A stretch of 64,000 bases of DNA from Candidatus Poribacteria bacterium (GCA_022827185.1 JAJDTM010000031.1:1-64000); one strand, 5' to 3'; positions 25,971 to 35,337 are shown, counted from the first letter of the stretch. Notes: generated from the letters alone by a model not told the origin. A program made the numbers and translations.

Positions 25971-27317
25971 ATGGCAAGAGATTATAGACAAGTCGATAAG
26001 GCACACGTATGGCATCCGTTGTTTCAACATCAACGCCTTGAGGAGACGCCGTTAGCGGTTTATGAATCGGCGCACGGGACAACGGTTGTGGACGCAGAAG
26101 GCCGCGAGTACTTAGACGCTTATTCTGCACTCTGGAATGTCAATGTCGGTTACGGCAGGCAGGAGATCGCGGACGCGGTCTATGAACAGATACAGAAGTT
26201 GCCTTACTATCCACACTCACAGATTAATGTTCCTGCGACGCTGTTAGCGGAGCAGCTCGCTGCGTGCCTTCCGGGTGATTTAAACCACGTCTATTTCTGT
26301 AACAGCGGTTCAGAGGCGAACGAAACCGCCATCAAAATTGCGCGGCAGTACGGCAGACAAACCTATCCGGGTGAGAATCGCTACAAGATTATCAGTCGCT
26401 ATCGTGGGTATCACGGATTTACGTATGGTGCGATGTCAGCAACAGGACAAGCCCGAAGACGCAAGCCATTTGAACCGCTTGTTCCAGGGTTTCCGCATGC
26501 GCATCCGCCTTATTGTTACCGATGTCCAATCGGTTTAGACGCTTCCACCTGTGGTGTCGCATGCGCCGATGACATTGAACGGATCATTCAAGGCGAGGGT
26601 CCCGAAACTGTGATTGGCATCATCGCGGAACCGATCATCGGTGGCGGTGGTGCGATTGTGTCGCCTGACGCGTATCTTCCAAAACTCCGACAAATCTGCG
26701 ACGATTACGGTTTGCTGCTTATCCTTGATGAGGTCATCACTGGGTTCGGACGGACTGGAAAGCTGTTCGCGTGTGAGCATTGGGATGTCCAACCCGATCT
26801 TATTACGTTGGCAAAGGGATTGACGAGTGGGTATCTGCCACTCGGTGCTTGTGTTGCTTCAACCAAGGTTTTCAATGCGTTTCTTGGAGAGAGCGATGAA
26901 AATAAGGAATTTGCGCAAGTCTGCACTTATGGTGGACATCCGGTGGCATGCGCTGCTGGGATCGCGAATCTGAAAATTCTCCAAGAGGAACGGCTTTGGG
27001 AAAACGCAGAAAAAGTTGGTACGCATCTGCTCTCGAAGTTAGAAACATTACACGAGTTGCCCATTGTAGGTGATGTCCGCGGCAAAGGGTTAATGATCGG
27101 TGTGGAGCTTATTGAAACCGACGGTTCACATCTTGCGACGGCAAAGACAAACCGAATTGTCGGACAACTCCGAGAAAAAGGCGTCATCGTCGGGAAAATC
27201 GGTCATGCTGTTGAGGAACCGGAAAGCATTATATTCATTGCACCGCCGCTTATTCTAACGGAAGCGGAAGCGGATAGAATTTTTGAGATGCTACGTCAAG
27301 TACTTATCCAACAGTAA
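25971..27317 (+). CDS. Class III pyridoxal-phosphate aminotransferase (omega-aminotransferase-like)
   Basis: A 448-residue fold-type I enzyme. The N-terminus HVWHPLFQHQRLEETPL and VVDAEGREYLDAYSALWNVNVGY fit the taurine/beta-alanine--pyruvate aminotransferase branch. Conserved segments include FCNSGSEANETAIKIARQY (phosphate cup), the IIAEPIIGGGG region, LLILDEVITGFGRTGKLFA (Asp pairing with the pyridine N) and TLAKGLTSGYLPLGA with the PLP-binding Lys. The amine substrate cannot be decided from the sequence. Its 3' end overlaps the convergent mtnP gene by 27 bp. Confidence 0.9.
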   Translation: MARDYRQVDKAHVWHPLFQHQRLEETPLAVYESAHGTTVVDAEGREYLDAYSALWNVNVGYGRQEIADAVYEQIQKLPYYPHSQINVPATLLAEQLAACLPGDLNHVYFCNSGSEANETAIKIARQYGRQTYPGENRYKIISRYRGYHGFTYGAMSATGQARRRKPFEPLVPGFPHAHPPYCYRCPIGLDASTCGVACADDIERIIQGEGPETVIGIIAEPIIGGGGAIVSPDAYLPKLRQICDDYGLLLILDEVITGFGRTGKLFACEHWDVQPDLITLAKGLTSGYLPLGACVASTKVFNAFLGESDENKEFAQVCTYGGHPVACAAGIANLKILQEERLWENAEKVGTHLLSKLETLHELPIVGDVRGKGLMIGVELIETDGSHLATAKTNRIVGQLREKGVIVGKIGHAVEEPESIIFIAPPLILTEAEADRIFEMLRQVLIQQ

Positions 27318-28148
27318 TTTTAACTCGTGCCGTTTAGCCATTGAGATCTTATCTGGATGCGTCGCGAGGGCATATTGAAGTGCGGTTGCGCAGGCGCAAG
27401 TCCGTTGCTCTTCTGGGATTTTAGCGACAGCCGCTCTAACAATTTTTTTGGAAGCTTCAACATTGAAACGGACATTATCAAGGATCATCTCGGTTGTCAC
27501 GTTATCGTGTTCAGGGTGCCAACAATCGTAATCAGTGCAACATGCGAGAACGGCGTAACAGATTTCAGCCTCACGGGCGAGTTTGGCTTCAGGTGCGGCA
27601 GTCATCCCAATAATGTCAAATCCGAAGTGCCGGTAGAGTTCGGACTCCGCCTGTGTAGAAAATGCTGGTCCCTCCATACAGATGTAGGTCCCACCGTTAT
27701 GGACAACGGCCCCGGCTTCTGTAGCCGCTTTAGATAGACAGGAGCTGAGTTCGGGGGAGAAAGGATGTGCGAGACTGACGTGGGCGGCGATACCGTCGCC
27801 GAAAAAGGTAGATTTCCGGTCCTTGGTGTGGTCGTAGAGTTGATCCGGTACAACAAAATGGCGAGGTTCGATATCTTGGCGCAGGCTTCCGACTGCGCTG
27901 ACAGAGATAAGCCATTCGACACCTAACGATTTTAGAGCATAGATATTGGCACGGACATTAATATCAGAAGGAAGTAATCGGTGACCAATACCGTGTCGCG
28001 GTAGGAAAACAACGGGTTTTCCATCAAGGTTGCCGAGAATAAGGGCATCGCTGGGTTTACCGAACGGAGTTTCAACTTCGATTTCTTCGACATCTGTTAA
28101 ACCTTCCATCTGATAAAAACCGCTGCCGCCAATAATTCCGATACGCAT
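27291..28148 (-). CDS. mtnP: S-methyl-5'-thioadenosine phosphorylase
   Basis: A 285-residue trimeric purine-nucleoside phosphorylase-type enzyme. Motifs: IGIIGGSGFY (phosphate loop) at the N-terminus, VVFLPRHGIGHRLLPSDINVRAN, ISVSAVGSL, YICMEGPAFSTQAES, IIGMTAAPEAKLAREAEICY (substrate-binding Met) and the CTDYDCW segment. It phosphorolyses methylthioadenosine from polyamine and related SAM-consuming pathways to adenine and methylthioribose-1-phosphate. GAAAGGA lies upstream of the ATG. It stands alone on its strand here. Confidence 0.93.
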   Translation of the reverse strand: MRIGIIGGSGFYQMEGLTDVEEIEVETPFGKPSDALILGNLDGKPVVFLPRHGIGHRLLPSDINVRANIYALKSLGVEWLISVSAVGSLRQDIEPRHFVVPDQLYDHTKDRKSTFFGDGIAAHVSLAHPFSPELSSCLSKAATEAGAVVHNGGTYICMEGPAFSTQAESELYRHFGFDIIGMTAAPEAKLAREAEICYAVLACCTDYDCWHPEHDNVTTEMILDNVRFNVEASKKIVRAAVAKIPEEQRTCACATALQYALATHPDKISMAKRHELKLLLDKYLT

Positions 28149-28196
28149 TTTTTGTCCTTTCGTGAGGCGTGAATAGACGGATGTCTATTCTTCTAA

Positions 28197-28222
28197 TAAC
28201 TGATAACTGATGACTGACCACT
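28197..28222. repeat. Degenerate heptamer array (AACTGAT-type)
   Basis: Three or more 7-bp units of the form ACTGATA/ACTGATG in the divergent space between mtnP and the MBL-fold gene, ending just before the latter's start. Same type as 5029-5063. Confidence 0.55.
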
Positions 28223-28229
28223 ATTCAAT

Positions 28230-29051
28230 ATGGCACTATTGCACTGTGATAATTTAACACTTGAGGGAAAATCCAGTTCCGCTGTTGCTACTTACATTCG
28301 GGTGAAGGAGCTTGACCTCGTTTTCGATTTAGGCAGATGTCCGATGAATTTTATCGGAATTGGTAATGTCTTCATTTCCCACTTTCATCTGGATCACTAT
28401 TTCGGGCTGCCTATCTATATCAGCCAACGTTGGCTTTCGGGTATACCGCCGGGCAACATCTATGTCCCGTGGCGCGGTTCTAAGCAGCTGATGCATATTC
28501 TTGATAGGATCTCAGCATTAGACACAGGCCGGAGTTGGTCGTACCAAATTACACCGGTTCGGATAGGCGATGCGATTCCGTTCCGGCAGAATTTAGTTGC
28601 ACACATTTTGCCGAGTAACCACAGTGTTCCTGCGGTCTCTTATTTGATCTGTGAGGTTCGGAAGAAACTGAAACCGGAGTTTCAGCATCTGTCAGGACGT
28701 GAAATCGCGGCACTGAAACAATCAGGGGTCGAAATAACGTCAGAGGTGCAATTGCCGTTAGTCGCCTACCTCGGAGACACACGGAGCATCCCTATTGATG
28801 CGCATCCGTTACTGAAGCAGTGCAAAGTGCTAATTTGTGAATGCACATTTATCCTACCGGAACATCGGATACGTGCGAAAAAGACCATGCATCTACACCT
28901 TGAGATGTTGCCTGCAATGTTAGCCGATATTGAGAGCGAGCATATTGTTCTAACCCACTTTTCCCGTCGTTACACACCTGAACTCATCCGACAAAAAGTT
29001 TACAACTATTTACCATCCGAAGAACGTTCCCGCGTCCACTTGTTTATCTAA
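28230..29051 (+). CDS. Metallo-beta-lactamase-fold hydrolase, RNase Z-like
   Basis: A 273-residue protein with the MBL motif HFHLDHYFGLPIY (HxHxDH), later His residues in LPSNHSVPAVSYLI, the metal-bridging Asp in VAYLGDTRSI, and a C-terminal VLTHFSRRYTPELI. The GDTR and HFSxRY segments are those of RNase Z/ElaC, which cleaves the 3' trailer of tRNA precursors. The protein lacks an obvious exosite arm and is somewhat short, so it may be an RNase Z paralogue acting on another phosphodiester. No clear Shine-Dalgarno before the ATG at 28230. Confidence 0.82.
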   Translation: MALLHCDNLTLEGKSSSAVATYIRVKELDLVFDLGRCPMNFIGIGNVFISHFHLDHYFGLPIYISQRWLSGIPPGNIYVPWRGSKQLMHILDRISALDTGRSWSYQITPVRIGDAIPFRQNLVAHILPSNHSVPAVSYLICEVRKKLKPEFQHLSGREIAALKQSGVEITSEVQLPLVAYLGDTRSIPIDAHPLLKQCKVLICECTFILPEHRIRAKKTMHLHLEMLPAMLADIESEHIVLTHFSRRYTPELIRQKVYNYLPSEERSRVHLFI

Positions 29052-29066
29052 TCCGAAAACATCTGA

Positions 29067-30086
29067 TTAGGCTGAGACCTGCTGTGCGTGTTCGTCTACG
29101 CGTTCCGTATAGAGATGCGTTGTCAGCATCGCCCAAACAGGTGCGAATGCAGCGCATACCAGCGTGTAGACACCGGAGAGCACCCCTATCGTCCAAAGTG
29201 TAGGAGCATTCTCTAAAGTTATTTTTGCATAGCCAAAGAAAAGCAGGCTAATGAATCTTCCGGGCAGCAATGCTTCACGCATCGGGATAAATTCGGGAGC
29301 AGCAAAAGAGAGAAGAGCCATCGTTAAACCGAGCAGTACGGAGGTCAACGCCATCAATGCCCAAGTCAGCAGCACATATATTCCGAGAAACTTCCACCAA
29401 GTTCTACCGCGTACGAGTTTACTGCTTCGCCGAAATGCACCAATTGCAGACAGGTTCTCAATCATAATCCCTTGATTGTAAAGACTCCATTTCACAATGA
29501 GATATGCAGAGAGAACGAACCAAGCAGCAATAATACACGAAAGCACGAAAACTAAGGTGGGCGCATTAGACTGAACGTGCGCTGTAAAAAATACTTTAAA
29601 AGCAAGGAAACCGAAGATTACCGGAAAGCCAGAGAAAAGCAGCCCGATGAAAAAAGCAGCCCCTAAAATAGGAACTGTCTTACGGAGTGTCTGTTGCCAA
29701 ACTGCTTTGAAAGTCAAGTCCATGCTGCTACGGCGTTGCACTATCGCAAAGATGAGAGGACACATCGCCAACCACAGCAAACCGATGTGGGCAGCTGAAA
29801 AGCCAAAACCCCATACGACACCTACAGGTTGTACGGATTGAGAAGACGATGTATAAGCAGAGAGACCTCTTTCTGTGCTGAGCGTCCATTGCCCTTCGGA
29901 CGATATTGATGTTGAAAATAGAAACATCCCGATATAGAGCAAGAAGTCGAGGATAATAAGTGGTAACATCACTCGCCAGAACAGACCGAGGTTATTTCGA
30001 TAATCTCTGAATATCCTCGACACAAGCCTCGGATGCTGTTGCGGCATAGCAACAGCGTCACCCGTATCTTCTAATATGTTTTGCAT
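29067..30086 (-). CDS. Polytopic membrane protein of unknown function
   Basis: A 339-residue protein with about six hydrophobic helices (approximately 38-60, 95-120, 140-170, 180-205, 240-270, 305-330). A cytoplasmic N-terminus has RIFRDYRNNLGLFWRVMLPL, and a basic loop RRSSKLVRGRTWWKFLGIY occurs before the fifth helix. This layout, with a repeated W-K-F-L-G-I-Y type motif, resembles membrane domains described as glycerophosphoryl diester phosphodiesterase membrane-like, without catalytic residues. No function can be given. It converges with the RNase Z-like gene, with 15 bp between. Confidence 0.75.
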   Translation of the reverse strand: MQNILEDTGDAVAMPQQHPRLVSRIFRDYRNNLGLFWRVMLPLIILDFLLYIGMFLFSTSISSEGQWTLSTERGLSAYTSSSQSVQPVGVVWGFGFSAAHIGLLWLAMCPLIFAIVQRRSSMDLTFKAVWQQTLRKTVPILGAAFFIGLLFSGFPVIFGFLAFKVFFTAHVQSNAPTLVFVLSCIIAAWFVLSAYLIVKWSLYNQGIMIENLSAIGAFRRSSKLVRGRTWWKFLGIYVLLTWALMALTSVLLGLTMALLSFAAPEFIPMREALLPGRFISLLFFGYAKITLENAPTLWTIGVLSGVYTLVCAAFAPVWAMLTTHLYTERVDEHAQQVSA

Positions 30087-30175
30087 GCTTCCACTTTTTT
30101 ATGAGGAACAGGAACCTCACTCTATTACGTTGGTTAACGGGTAAGCCCTTAAAGATGCGATATAGGGTTGTGTTT

Positions 30176-30237
30176 GTAGGGACGAGTCCGTACGCCGTTC
30201 ATCTATGAACGATAGCGAAACCGGAGACTCGCCCTAC
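30176..30237. repeat. 62-bp hairpin element, GTAGGGACGAGTC...GACTCGCCCTAC
   Basis: Outer arms GTAGGGACGAGTC and GACTCGCCCTAC enclose an inner stem GTTCAT/ATGAAC. It is an enlarged relative of the 27-bp palindromes at 2277, 16338 and 39274. It lies in the gene-free space between the TPR lipoprotein end and the membrane protein start. Confidence 0.75.
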
Positions 30238-30315
30238 AGTACACAACGAACATTTTTCTCCTAAGACAGCATAAGGAAACCGAGACATCGCGCAATGGTT
30301 TCCCTAACATCAGGA

Positions 30316-31716
30316 TTAGCTGCCCATACCGGGATGGGAATTTGCATCTTGGTCGGATGTGCCGGCTTCCTGTTCTTCATAGAACTTGTATCCGTCTTCA
30401 TCCTGGTCAAGTTCGTACTGACGTACAATTTGCTCCGCCTCACGAAGATAGGGTGTATCTCCTTTTGTGATGCTCATATAGGCTTTGAATTGTTGATAAG
30501 CAGCCCCGAATTCACGGATGGAGCGATAGCAGACTGCCTGTTGGTAAACAGCCTCATTCCGCCATGTAGACTCTGGTGCGTTTTCAAACAGTGCTTCATA
30601 CGCCTCAATTGCGCGTTCGTACTCACCGTTCTGTTGATAGAGGGTGCCGATACGATAGAGTGCGTCTGCTGCAGCGAATTTCTTATGTGACAGGTCCCTC
30701 GCCAACGTCTTGTATGCATTGATCGCACGCGGGAAGTTGCGAAGTTTTTCCCAGTTTCCAGCAATCTGTTGGAAATTTTGAACGACCTGATCACCATACC
30801 CCATCACCCACATATCAGCGGGGGTAATTTTCCGTCCAGTTTTCCGGTATTCTACCGCCTTCTTATTACGGTACTTATTGATCTCATCCACCAGAAACTT
30901 AATTTCTGTTAGAATTTCGTTTGTCTGCTTTAGGAGCGTTCCGGCTTGGGACGCTTCGTAAGAATCAGGGAACTTCTCCGTGACATCGACGAAGGCGGGC
31001 CAGCCACCCTGATAGTCATAAAGCGTGTAAAAATAGACGTTCCCCGTCTGGAATTGCGCTTGCGGTGCTTTGGCGTGTTCAGGGAACTCTTCAACTAACC
31101 GTTCATAATGACGGATGGCTTCGGTGTAATTCTCTAAACTTTCATAAGCACGTGCGACCTCGTAAAGTGCTTCTGCAGCGATATTAAAGGTCTCGTCCGT
31201 CGGTTCACTATCGTAAATCGCCTTATAGTTTTGGTATTCAGCGCGCTTTGTCTTAATGACTTCGCGGTTTTTCCGAATATTCGCCGTACCACCTTTTGCT
31301 TCACTTGCGTAATATCCGGTAGGATCTAACGCAACGATGGCTTGGTAATGCGTAGTCGCATTATCCCAATCGTAGCGACGCTTATAGATTTTAGCGATCT
31401 GGTAATGGGCGCGCTGCGCGTATTTACCTTTCGTGTCGCGCTCAATGACCTCTGAATAGAGTTGCATCGCTTTATCGTAAAGTTCCTGCTGCTTCTGGCG
31501 ATTTTTCTCCATTTTTTCTGGGTCCTCGTCGCGCACTTCTGTAGTTTCTGCTTCGTCGAATGCAGTGTCAGCGTTCTGAAGTTTGGCACCGAGCGGAACG
31601 ATACTAATGCCACCGGGTGTGCATCCGAGGATTGTCATTGTGAGAAAAGCCAATGCGAGGATGAGAAAATAGGTTCGATCTATTCGGAGACCGAAGCCGA
31701 GTGTGAAACGGTTCAT
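30316..31716 (-). CDS. TPR lipoprotein, paralogue 1
   Basis: A 466-residue protein. Its N-terminal signal ends in the lipobox TILGC, so it should be lipid-anchored. Following residues form tetratricopeptide-like helix pairs: YAQRAHYQIAKIYKRRYDWDNATTHYQ, EALYEVARAYESLENYTEAIRHYE, QTGNVYFYTLYDY, ADALYRIGTLYQQNGEYERAIEAYE and NEAVYQQAVCYRSIREFGAAYQQF. Such proteins (BamD/YbgF-like) scaffold complexes in the periplasm; the partner is unknown. AAGGAGGA precedes the start, and a good promoter lies at 31807-31834. The downstream-facing paralogue at 31960 lacks the last 30 or so residues. Confidence 0.85.
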   Translation of the reverse strand: MNRFTLGFGLRIDRTYFLILALAFLTMTILGCTPGGISIVPLGAKLQNADTAFDEAETTEVRDEDPEKMEKNRQKQQELYDKAMQLYSEVIERDTKGKYAQRAHYQIAKIYKRRYDWDNATTHYQAIVALDPTGYYASEAKGGTANIRKNREVIKTKRAEYQNYKAIYDSEPTDETFNIAAEALYEVARAYESLENYTEAIRHYERLVEEFPEHAKAPQAQFQTGNVYFYTLYDYQGGWPAFVDVTEKFPDSYEASQAGTLLKQTNEILTEIKFLVDEINKYRNKKAVEYRKTGRKITPADMWVMGYGDQVVQNFQQIAGNWEKLRNFPRAINAYKTLARDLSHKKFAAADALYRIGTLYQQNGEYERAIEAYEALFENAPESTWRNEAVYQQAVCYRSIREFGAAYQQFKAYMSITKGDTPYLREAEQIVRQYELDQDEDGYKFYEEQEAGTSDQDANSHPGMGS

Positions 31717-31806
31717 GGTGAATCCTCCTTAGGAAAAAAGAAATATGCCGGTATATTTCCAGCCAGAAAAATCTAACTGGTCGGCATTCCGTTCATCATT
31801 TCTAAC

Positions 31807-31834
31807 ATTATACTCAATTGAAAAAAAAAGTCAA
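31807..31834 (-). promoter_or_regulatory. Sigma-70-like promoter of TPR paralogue 1
   Basis: Minus-strand TTGACT (31829-31834), 16-nt spacer rich in T, TATAAT (31807-31812); leader about 84 nt. Confidence 0.65.
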
Positions 31835-31855
31835 CGCTTTATTATTTTTTTATAC

Positions 31856-31946
31856 AGGACTTATGCCTTTTTCCATAATAATGAACGTCCGACGCACTGC
31901 TGGCGGGGTTTCAAACCCCGCCAGTGAGGGGGGCTGCGTAAATTCT
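31856..31946. mobile_element. MITE-like element with GCTGGCGGGGTTT palindrome core
   Basis: Termini AGGACTTATGCC (31856-31867) and TGCGTAAATTCT (31935-31946) are inverted repeats shared with the 3269/51407/63096 family, but the interior is different: ATGAACGTCCGACGCACTGC followed by GCGGGGTTTCAAACCCCGC. A close sister is at 52199-52288. It ends 13 bp before the stop codon of TPR paralogue 2. Confidence 0.75.
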
Positions 31947-31959
31947 ATTATAGAAACAC

Positions 31960-33258
31960 TCAGTTTTCAGGGGCAGGGGGTATCACCCTTATGATGCTCT
32001 TATCCTTTATGATGCTCCTATAGCGTTCAAATCCTTCAGAAGCGGCTTCAAATTCACCGATAGCACGATAGCAGACCGCCTGCTGGTAAATGGCATCGTT
32101 CTGCCATATAGAGTTTGGATCATTTTTAAACAGCGTGTCATACGCCTCAATTGCGCGTTCGTACTCACCGTTCTGTTGATAGAGGGTGCCGATACGATAG
32201 CGTGCGTCTGCTGCAGCGAATCTCTTATGTGACAGGTCTCTCGCTAACGTTTTGTAAGCATTGATCGCACGCCGGAGGTTGCGAAGTTTCTCCCAGTGTC
32301 CAGCAATGTGTTGCAGATTTTGAACGACCTGATCACTATACCCTACCACCCACATGTCAGCAGGGTTAATTTTTCGACCAATCTTTTGGTATTTGATTGC
32401 TTTCTCACTGCGATACTTATCAATTTCATCCATTAGAAATTTAATTTCCGTTAAGATTTGATTTGCCTGCTTTAGGAGCGTTTCGGCTTGCTGGGCCTCG
32501 TAGGTATCAGGAAATTTCTCAAAGACAGCCCTATACGCCGACCATCCGCCGAGATAGTCATAAAGCGTGTAAAAATAGATGTTACCCACCTGGGATTGCG
32601 CTTGCGGTGCTTTGGCGTGTTCAGGGAACTCTTCAACTAACCGTTCATAATGACGGATGGCTTCGGTGTAATTCTCCAAACTTTCATAAGCACGTGCGAC
32701 CTCGTAGAGTGCCTCTGCAGCCATATTAAAGGTTTCGTCTGTTGGTGCGCTATCGTAAATCGCTTTATAGTTTTGGTATTCAGCGCGCTTTGCCTTAATG
32801 ACTTCTCGGTTTTTCCGAATATTCGCCGTATCACTTCTCGCTTCGCGTGCGTAATATCCGGTAGGATCTAAGGCAATGATGGCTTGGTAATGTGTAGTCG
32901 CTTTATCCCAATCGTAGCGACGCTTATAGATTTTAGCGATCTGGTAATGGGCGCGCTGCGCGTATTTACCTTCCGTATCGCGTTCAATGACCTCTGAATA
33001 GAGTTGCATCGCTTTATCGTAAAGTTCCTGCTGCTTCTGGCGATTCGTCTCCATCTTTTCTGGGTCCTCGTCGCGCACTTCCATAGTTTCTGCTGCATCA
33101 AGCACCCTATCGGCGTTCTGAAATTGGACATCGAGGGGCGCAACGCTAATGCCGCCCTGTCCACACCCGAGGATTGTCACCACGAGCAAAACGAAGACAA
33201 GAACAAGAAAATGGGTTTGACCTATTCGGAGACCGAAGCTGTATGTGAAACGGTTCAT
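31960..33258 (-). CDS. TPR lipoprotein, paralogue 2 with shortened C-terminus
   Basis: A 432-residue protein, very similar to paralogue 1 over most of its length: the same lipobox TILGC, the same KYAQRAHYQIAKIYKRRYDW and ESLENYTEAIRHYERLVEEF segments. The first 30 residues and the central QSQVGNIYFYTLYDYLGG region have drifted. The C-terminal helix and acidic tail of paralogue 1 are missing: after EGFERYRSIIKDK the protein ends in IIRVIPPAPEN. The stop lies next to a MITE end, so the shortening may come from that insertion. It has its own promoter and the same AAGGAGGATTCACC leader before the ATG. Confidence 0.85.
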   Translation of the reverse strand: MNRFTYSFGLRIGQTHFLVLVFVLLVVTILGCGQGGISVAPLDVQFQNADRVLDAAETMEVRDEDPEKMETNRQKQQELYDKAMQLYSEVIERDTEGKYAQRAHYQIAKIYKRRYDWDKATTHYQAIIALDPTGYYAREARSDTANIRKNREVIKAKRAEYQNYKAIYDSAPTDETFNMAAEALYEVARAYESLENYTEAIRHYERLVEEFPEHAKAPQAQSQVGNIYFYTLYDYLGGWSAYRAVFEKFPDTYEAQQAETLLKQANQILTEIKFLMDEIDKYRSEKAIKYQKIGRKINPADMWVVGYSDQVVQNLQHIAGHWEKLRNLRRAINAYKTLARDLSHKRFAAADARYRIGTLYQQNGEYERAIEAYDTLFKNDPNSIWQNDAIYQQAVCYRAIGEFEAASEGFERYRSIIKDKSIIRVIPPAPEN

Positions 33259-33344
33259 GGTGAATCCTCCTTAGGAAAATAGAAATGTGCTGGTGTGTTT
33301 TCAGCCAAAGCACCTTGACTGGCATTCCGTTCACCATTTCCGAT

Positions 33345-33372
33345 ATTATACCAAACTCATAAAAAATGTTAA
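33345..33372 (-). promoter_or_regulatory. Sigma-70-like promoter of TPR paralogue 2
   Basis: Minus-strand TTAACA (33367-33372), 16-nt spacer, TATAAT (33345-33350); same position relative to the ATG as in paralogue 1. Confidence 0.55.
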
Positions 33373-33641
33373 TACTTTTTTTATTTTTCCAGAGGTGTTC
33401 AGTTTCCAGTTGTCAGCGGGGATCCCTGAAATTCCGCCAGCAAATACAAGACAGGCATCCGTACAGGAAAGAAGGCGTGATCGGAAAACCGATAGTTCTA
33501 ACTGCAGACATGAAAAACTTGACAAACATCTGAAAATATGTAAAAATTGGACTTACATAAAACGATTGGCATTCCAATCGTTGGATGACTTACTCAATAT
33601 AGACTTGCAGTGTGAAAATTAACAATAGCAAGGAGACAAAC

Positions 33642-34544
33642 ATGGCACATTCTGATTATAAAATTGGTGTTGTAGGGGTAGGTAGAATGGGCGCGAATAT
33701 CGCCCGACATCTCAATGACGAAGGGTTTGATGTCGTTGCTGTATATGATGTGGCAAGCGAACGCGCGCAAGAACTCGCAACAGAAATTGGGGCAACAGCA
33801 GCCGGGGAACTCGCGAAGGTTACGGCACTCGCAGACTATATCATTACTGTCGTTACAGACGACGCGGCGATGCGGACAATTTTCTCGGACGATGCGGCGG
33901 ATAACCTGCTTCAAGGGGCATCTGGCAAAGTCTTTATTAATTGCGCGACGCTCAGTCCTCAGGTCCACGTGGACATTGAACAACTCGCAGCGAAACATGG
34001 TGCGGAGAGCCTTGAAGGGTGTATGGCGAGTAGCATCACACAGGCGAGAGAAGGCACCTTATACCTCATGTGCGGCGGCAAAAAAGCGACATTTGATAAA
34101 GCACTTCCAATCTTGGAATCAATGAGTGTCTCTCTCCGCTACATCGGTGAAGCTGGACAAGCCGCACAAGTCAAAGCACTCGTCAATATGGTGATGAACA
34201 TCAATACTGCGGGACTTGCCGAGGGACTCGGTTTGGGTGCAGCACTCGGATTGGACCTTGCGATGTTGCAAGAGGTTTTCGCGCAAACCGGTGCAAACTC
34301 GCGTGTCTTGGAGACCGATGGAGAGGACATGGAAGCACGTGATCACGAGTGTTACTTCTCATCTGCGCATGCTTCTAAAGATTCAGGTATTGCCATTGAC
34401 TTGGCGGATGCTGCAGGTATTTCTCTCCCACTTGCGAAAGCAACGAAGGCACAATACGATCGGATGATTGAACTCGGACTGGGTGATTTGGATAAGTCTG
34501 GTATTGCTGAACTTACCTTCCCGGGACGCGGAGAAAACAACTAA
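33642..34544 (+). CDS. Beta-hydroxyacid dehydrogenase family oxidoreductase (3-hydroxyisobutyrate dehydrogenase-like)
   Basis: The frame is open from 33612, but AAGGAG before the ATG at 33642 and the N-terminal Rossmann strand (HSDYKIGVVGVGRMGANIAR, GxGxxG) favour this start; 300 residues. The family's substrate segment is EGCMASSITQAREGTLYLM in place of the usual D-APVSGG, and the catalytic Lys sits in AAQVKALVNMVMNINTAGL. It uses NAD(P) on a short hydroxyacid. The altered substrate loop means the acid cannot be named. It leads a run of plus-strand genes, with the nucleotidyltransferase 3 bp behind. Confidence 0.85.
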   Translation: MAHSDYKIGVVGVGRMGANIARHLNDEGFDVVAVYDVASERAQELATEIGATAAGELAKVTALADYIITVVTDDAAMRTIFSDDAADNLLQGASGKVFINCATLSPQVHVDIEQLAAKHGAESLEGCMASSITQAREGTLYLMCGGKKATFDKALPILESMSVSLRYIGEAGQAAQVKALVNMVMNINTAGLAEGLGLGAALGLDLAMLQEVFAQTGANSRVLETDGEDMEARDHECYFSSAHASKDSGIAIDLADAAGISLPLAKATKAQYDRMIELGLGDLDKSGIAELTFPGRGENN

Positions 34545-34547
34545 ATC

Positions 34548-35273
34548 ATGCGCAAAGGTGTAATCCTTACAGGTGGACACGGCACCCGTCTATATCCACT
34601 GACCAAAGTCACCAGTAAACATCTATTGCCCGTAGGCAATGAACCGATGGTGTTCCATAGCGTCAAGCAGCTCACGACCGCAGGAATTACCGACATTCTT
34701 ATTGTGACAAACCCGGAATACGTCGGAGCCTTCGTGAGTGCCTTGGGGGGTGGAAAAGACTTCGGGTGTGAATTTACCTATCGGGTGCAGGAAGAAGCAA
34801 AAGGTATCGCGCACGCGCTTGCATTCGCAGAAGGTTTCGCTGGTGGCGATAGAATCGTTGTTTTGTTAGGTGACAACATTTTTGAGACCTCAATTCGGCA
34901 TGCTGTTAACGATTTTCAAGCGCAGCAGCGAGGTGCCCGCGTGTTGCTTAAAGAGGTATCAGATCCAGAACGTTACGGCGTGGCAACCTTGAATGGCAAC
35001 CATATCGTTGCGATAGAGGAGAAACCGGAGCATCCAAAAAGTAATTATGCGGTGGTAGGTGCCTATTTCTACGATGCGTCAGTGTTCGACATCATCCGTA
35101 CGGTTGAACCCTCAGCCCGCGGCGAATATGAGATAACCGCCGTCAATAACGCTTATATTGATCGTGGTGAACTTGAATACAGCCTCGTTCAAGGCAAGTG
35201 GGTTGATGCGGGAACCTTTGACTCGCTCACAGAAGCACACCAAATTCTGTTGAATTCCTCGGATTATCAGTAA
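34548..35273 (+). CDS. Sugar-1-phosphate nucleotidyltransferase, RmlA-like short form
   Basis: A 241-residue protein with the signature GGHGTRLYPLTKVTSKHLLPVGNEPM, so the pyrophosphorylase loop G-x-G-T-R and the catalytic Lys region are intact. VVLLGDNIF carries the metal-binding Asp, and EEKPEHPKSNYAVVGAYFYD and GKWVDAGTFDSLTEA complete the RmlA pattern. It activates a sugar-1-phosphate as dTDP- or UDP-sugar. No C-terminal acetyltransferase or effector domain is present. Its place before a GT2 glycosyltransferase suggests glycan synthesis. Confidence 0.9.
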   Translation: MRKGVILTGGHGTRLYPLTKVTSKHLLPVGNEPMVFHSVKQLTTAGITDILIVTNPEYVGAFVSALGGGKDFGCEFTYRVQEEAKGIAHALAFAEGFAGGDRIVVLLGDNIFETSIRHAVNDFQAQQRGARVLLKEVSDPERYGVATLNGNHIVAIEEKPEHPKSNYAVVGAYFYDASVFDIIRTVEPSARGEYEITAVNNAYIDRGELEYSLVQGKWVDAGTFDSLTEAHQILLNSSDYQ

Positions 35274-35337
35274 CATCTCTGGATCCTTTCTTCGGTGCCG
35301 AGATTTCCAGGAGAACCGTCATAGCATAGAGAGGCAA

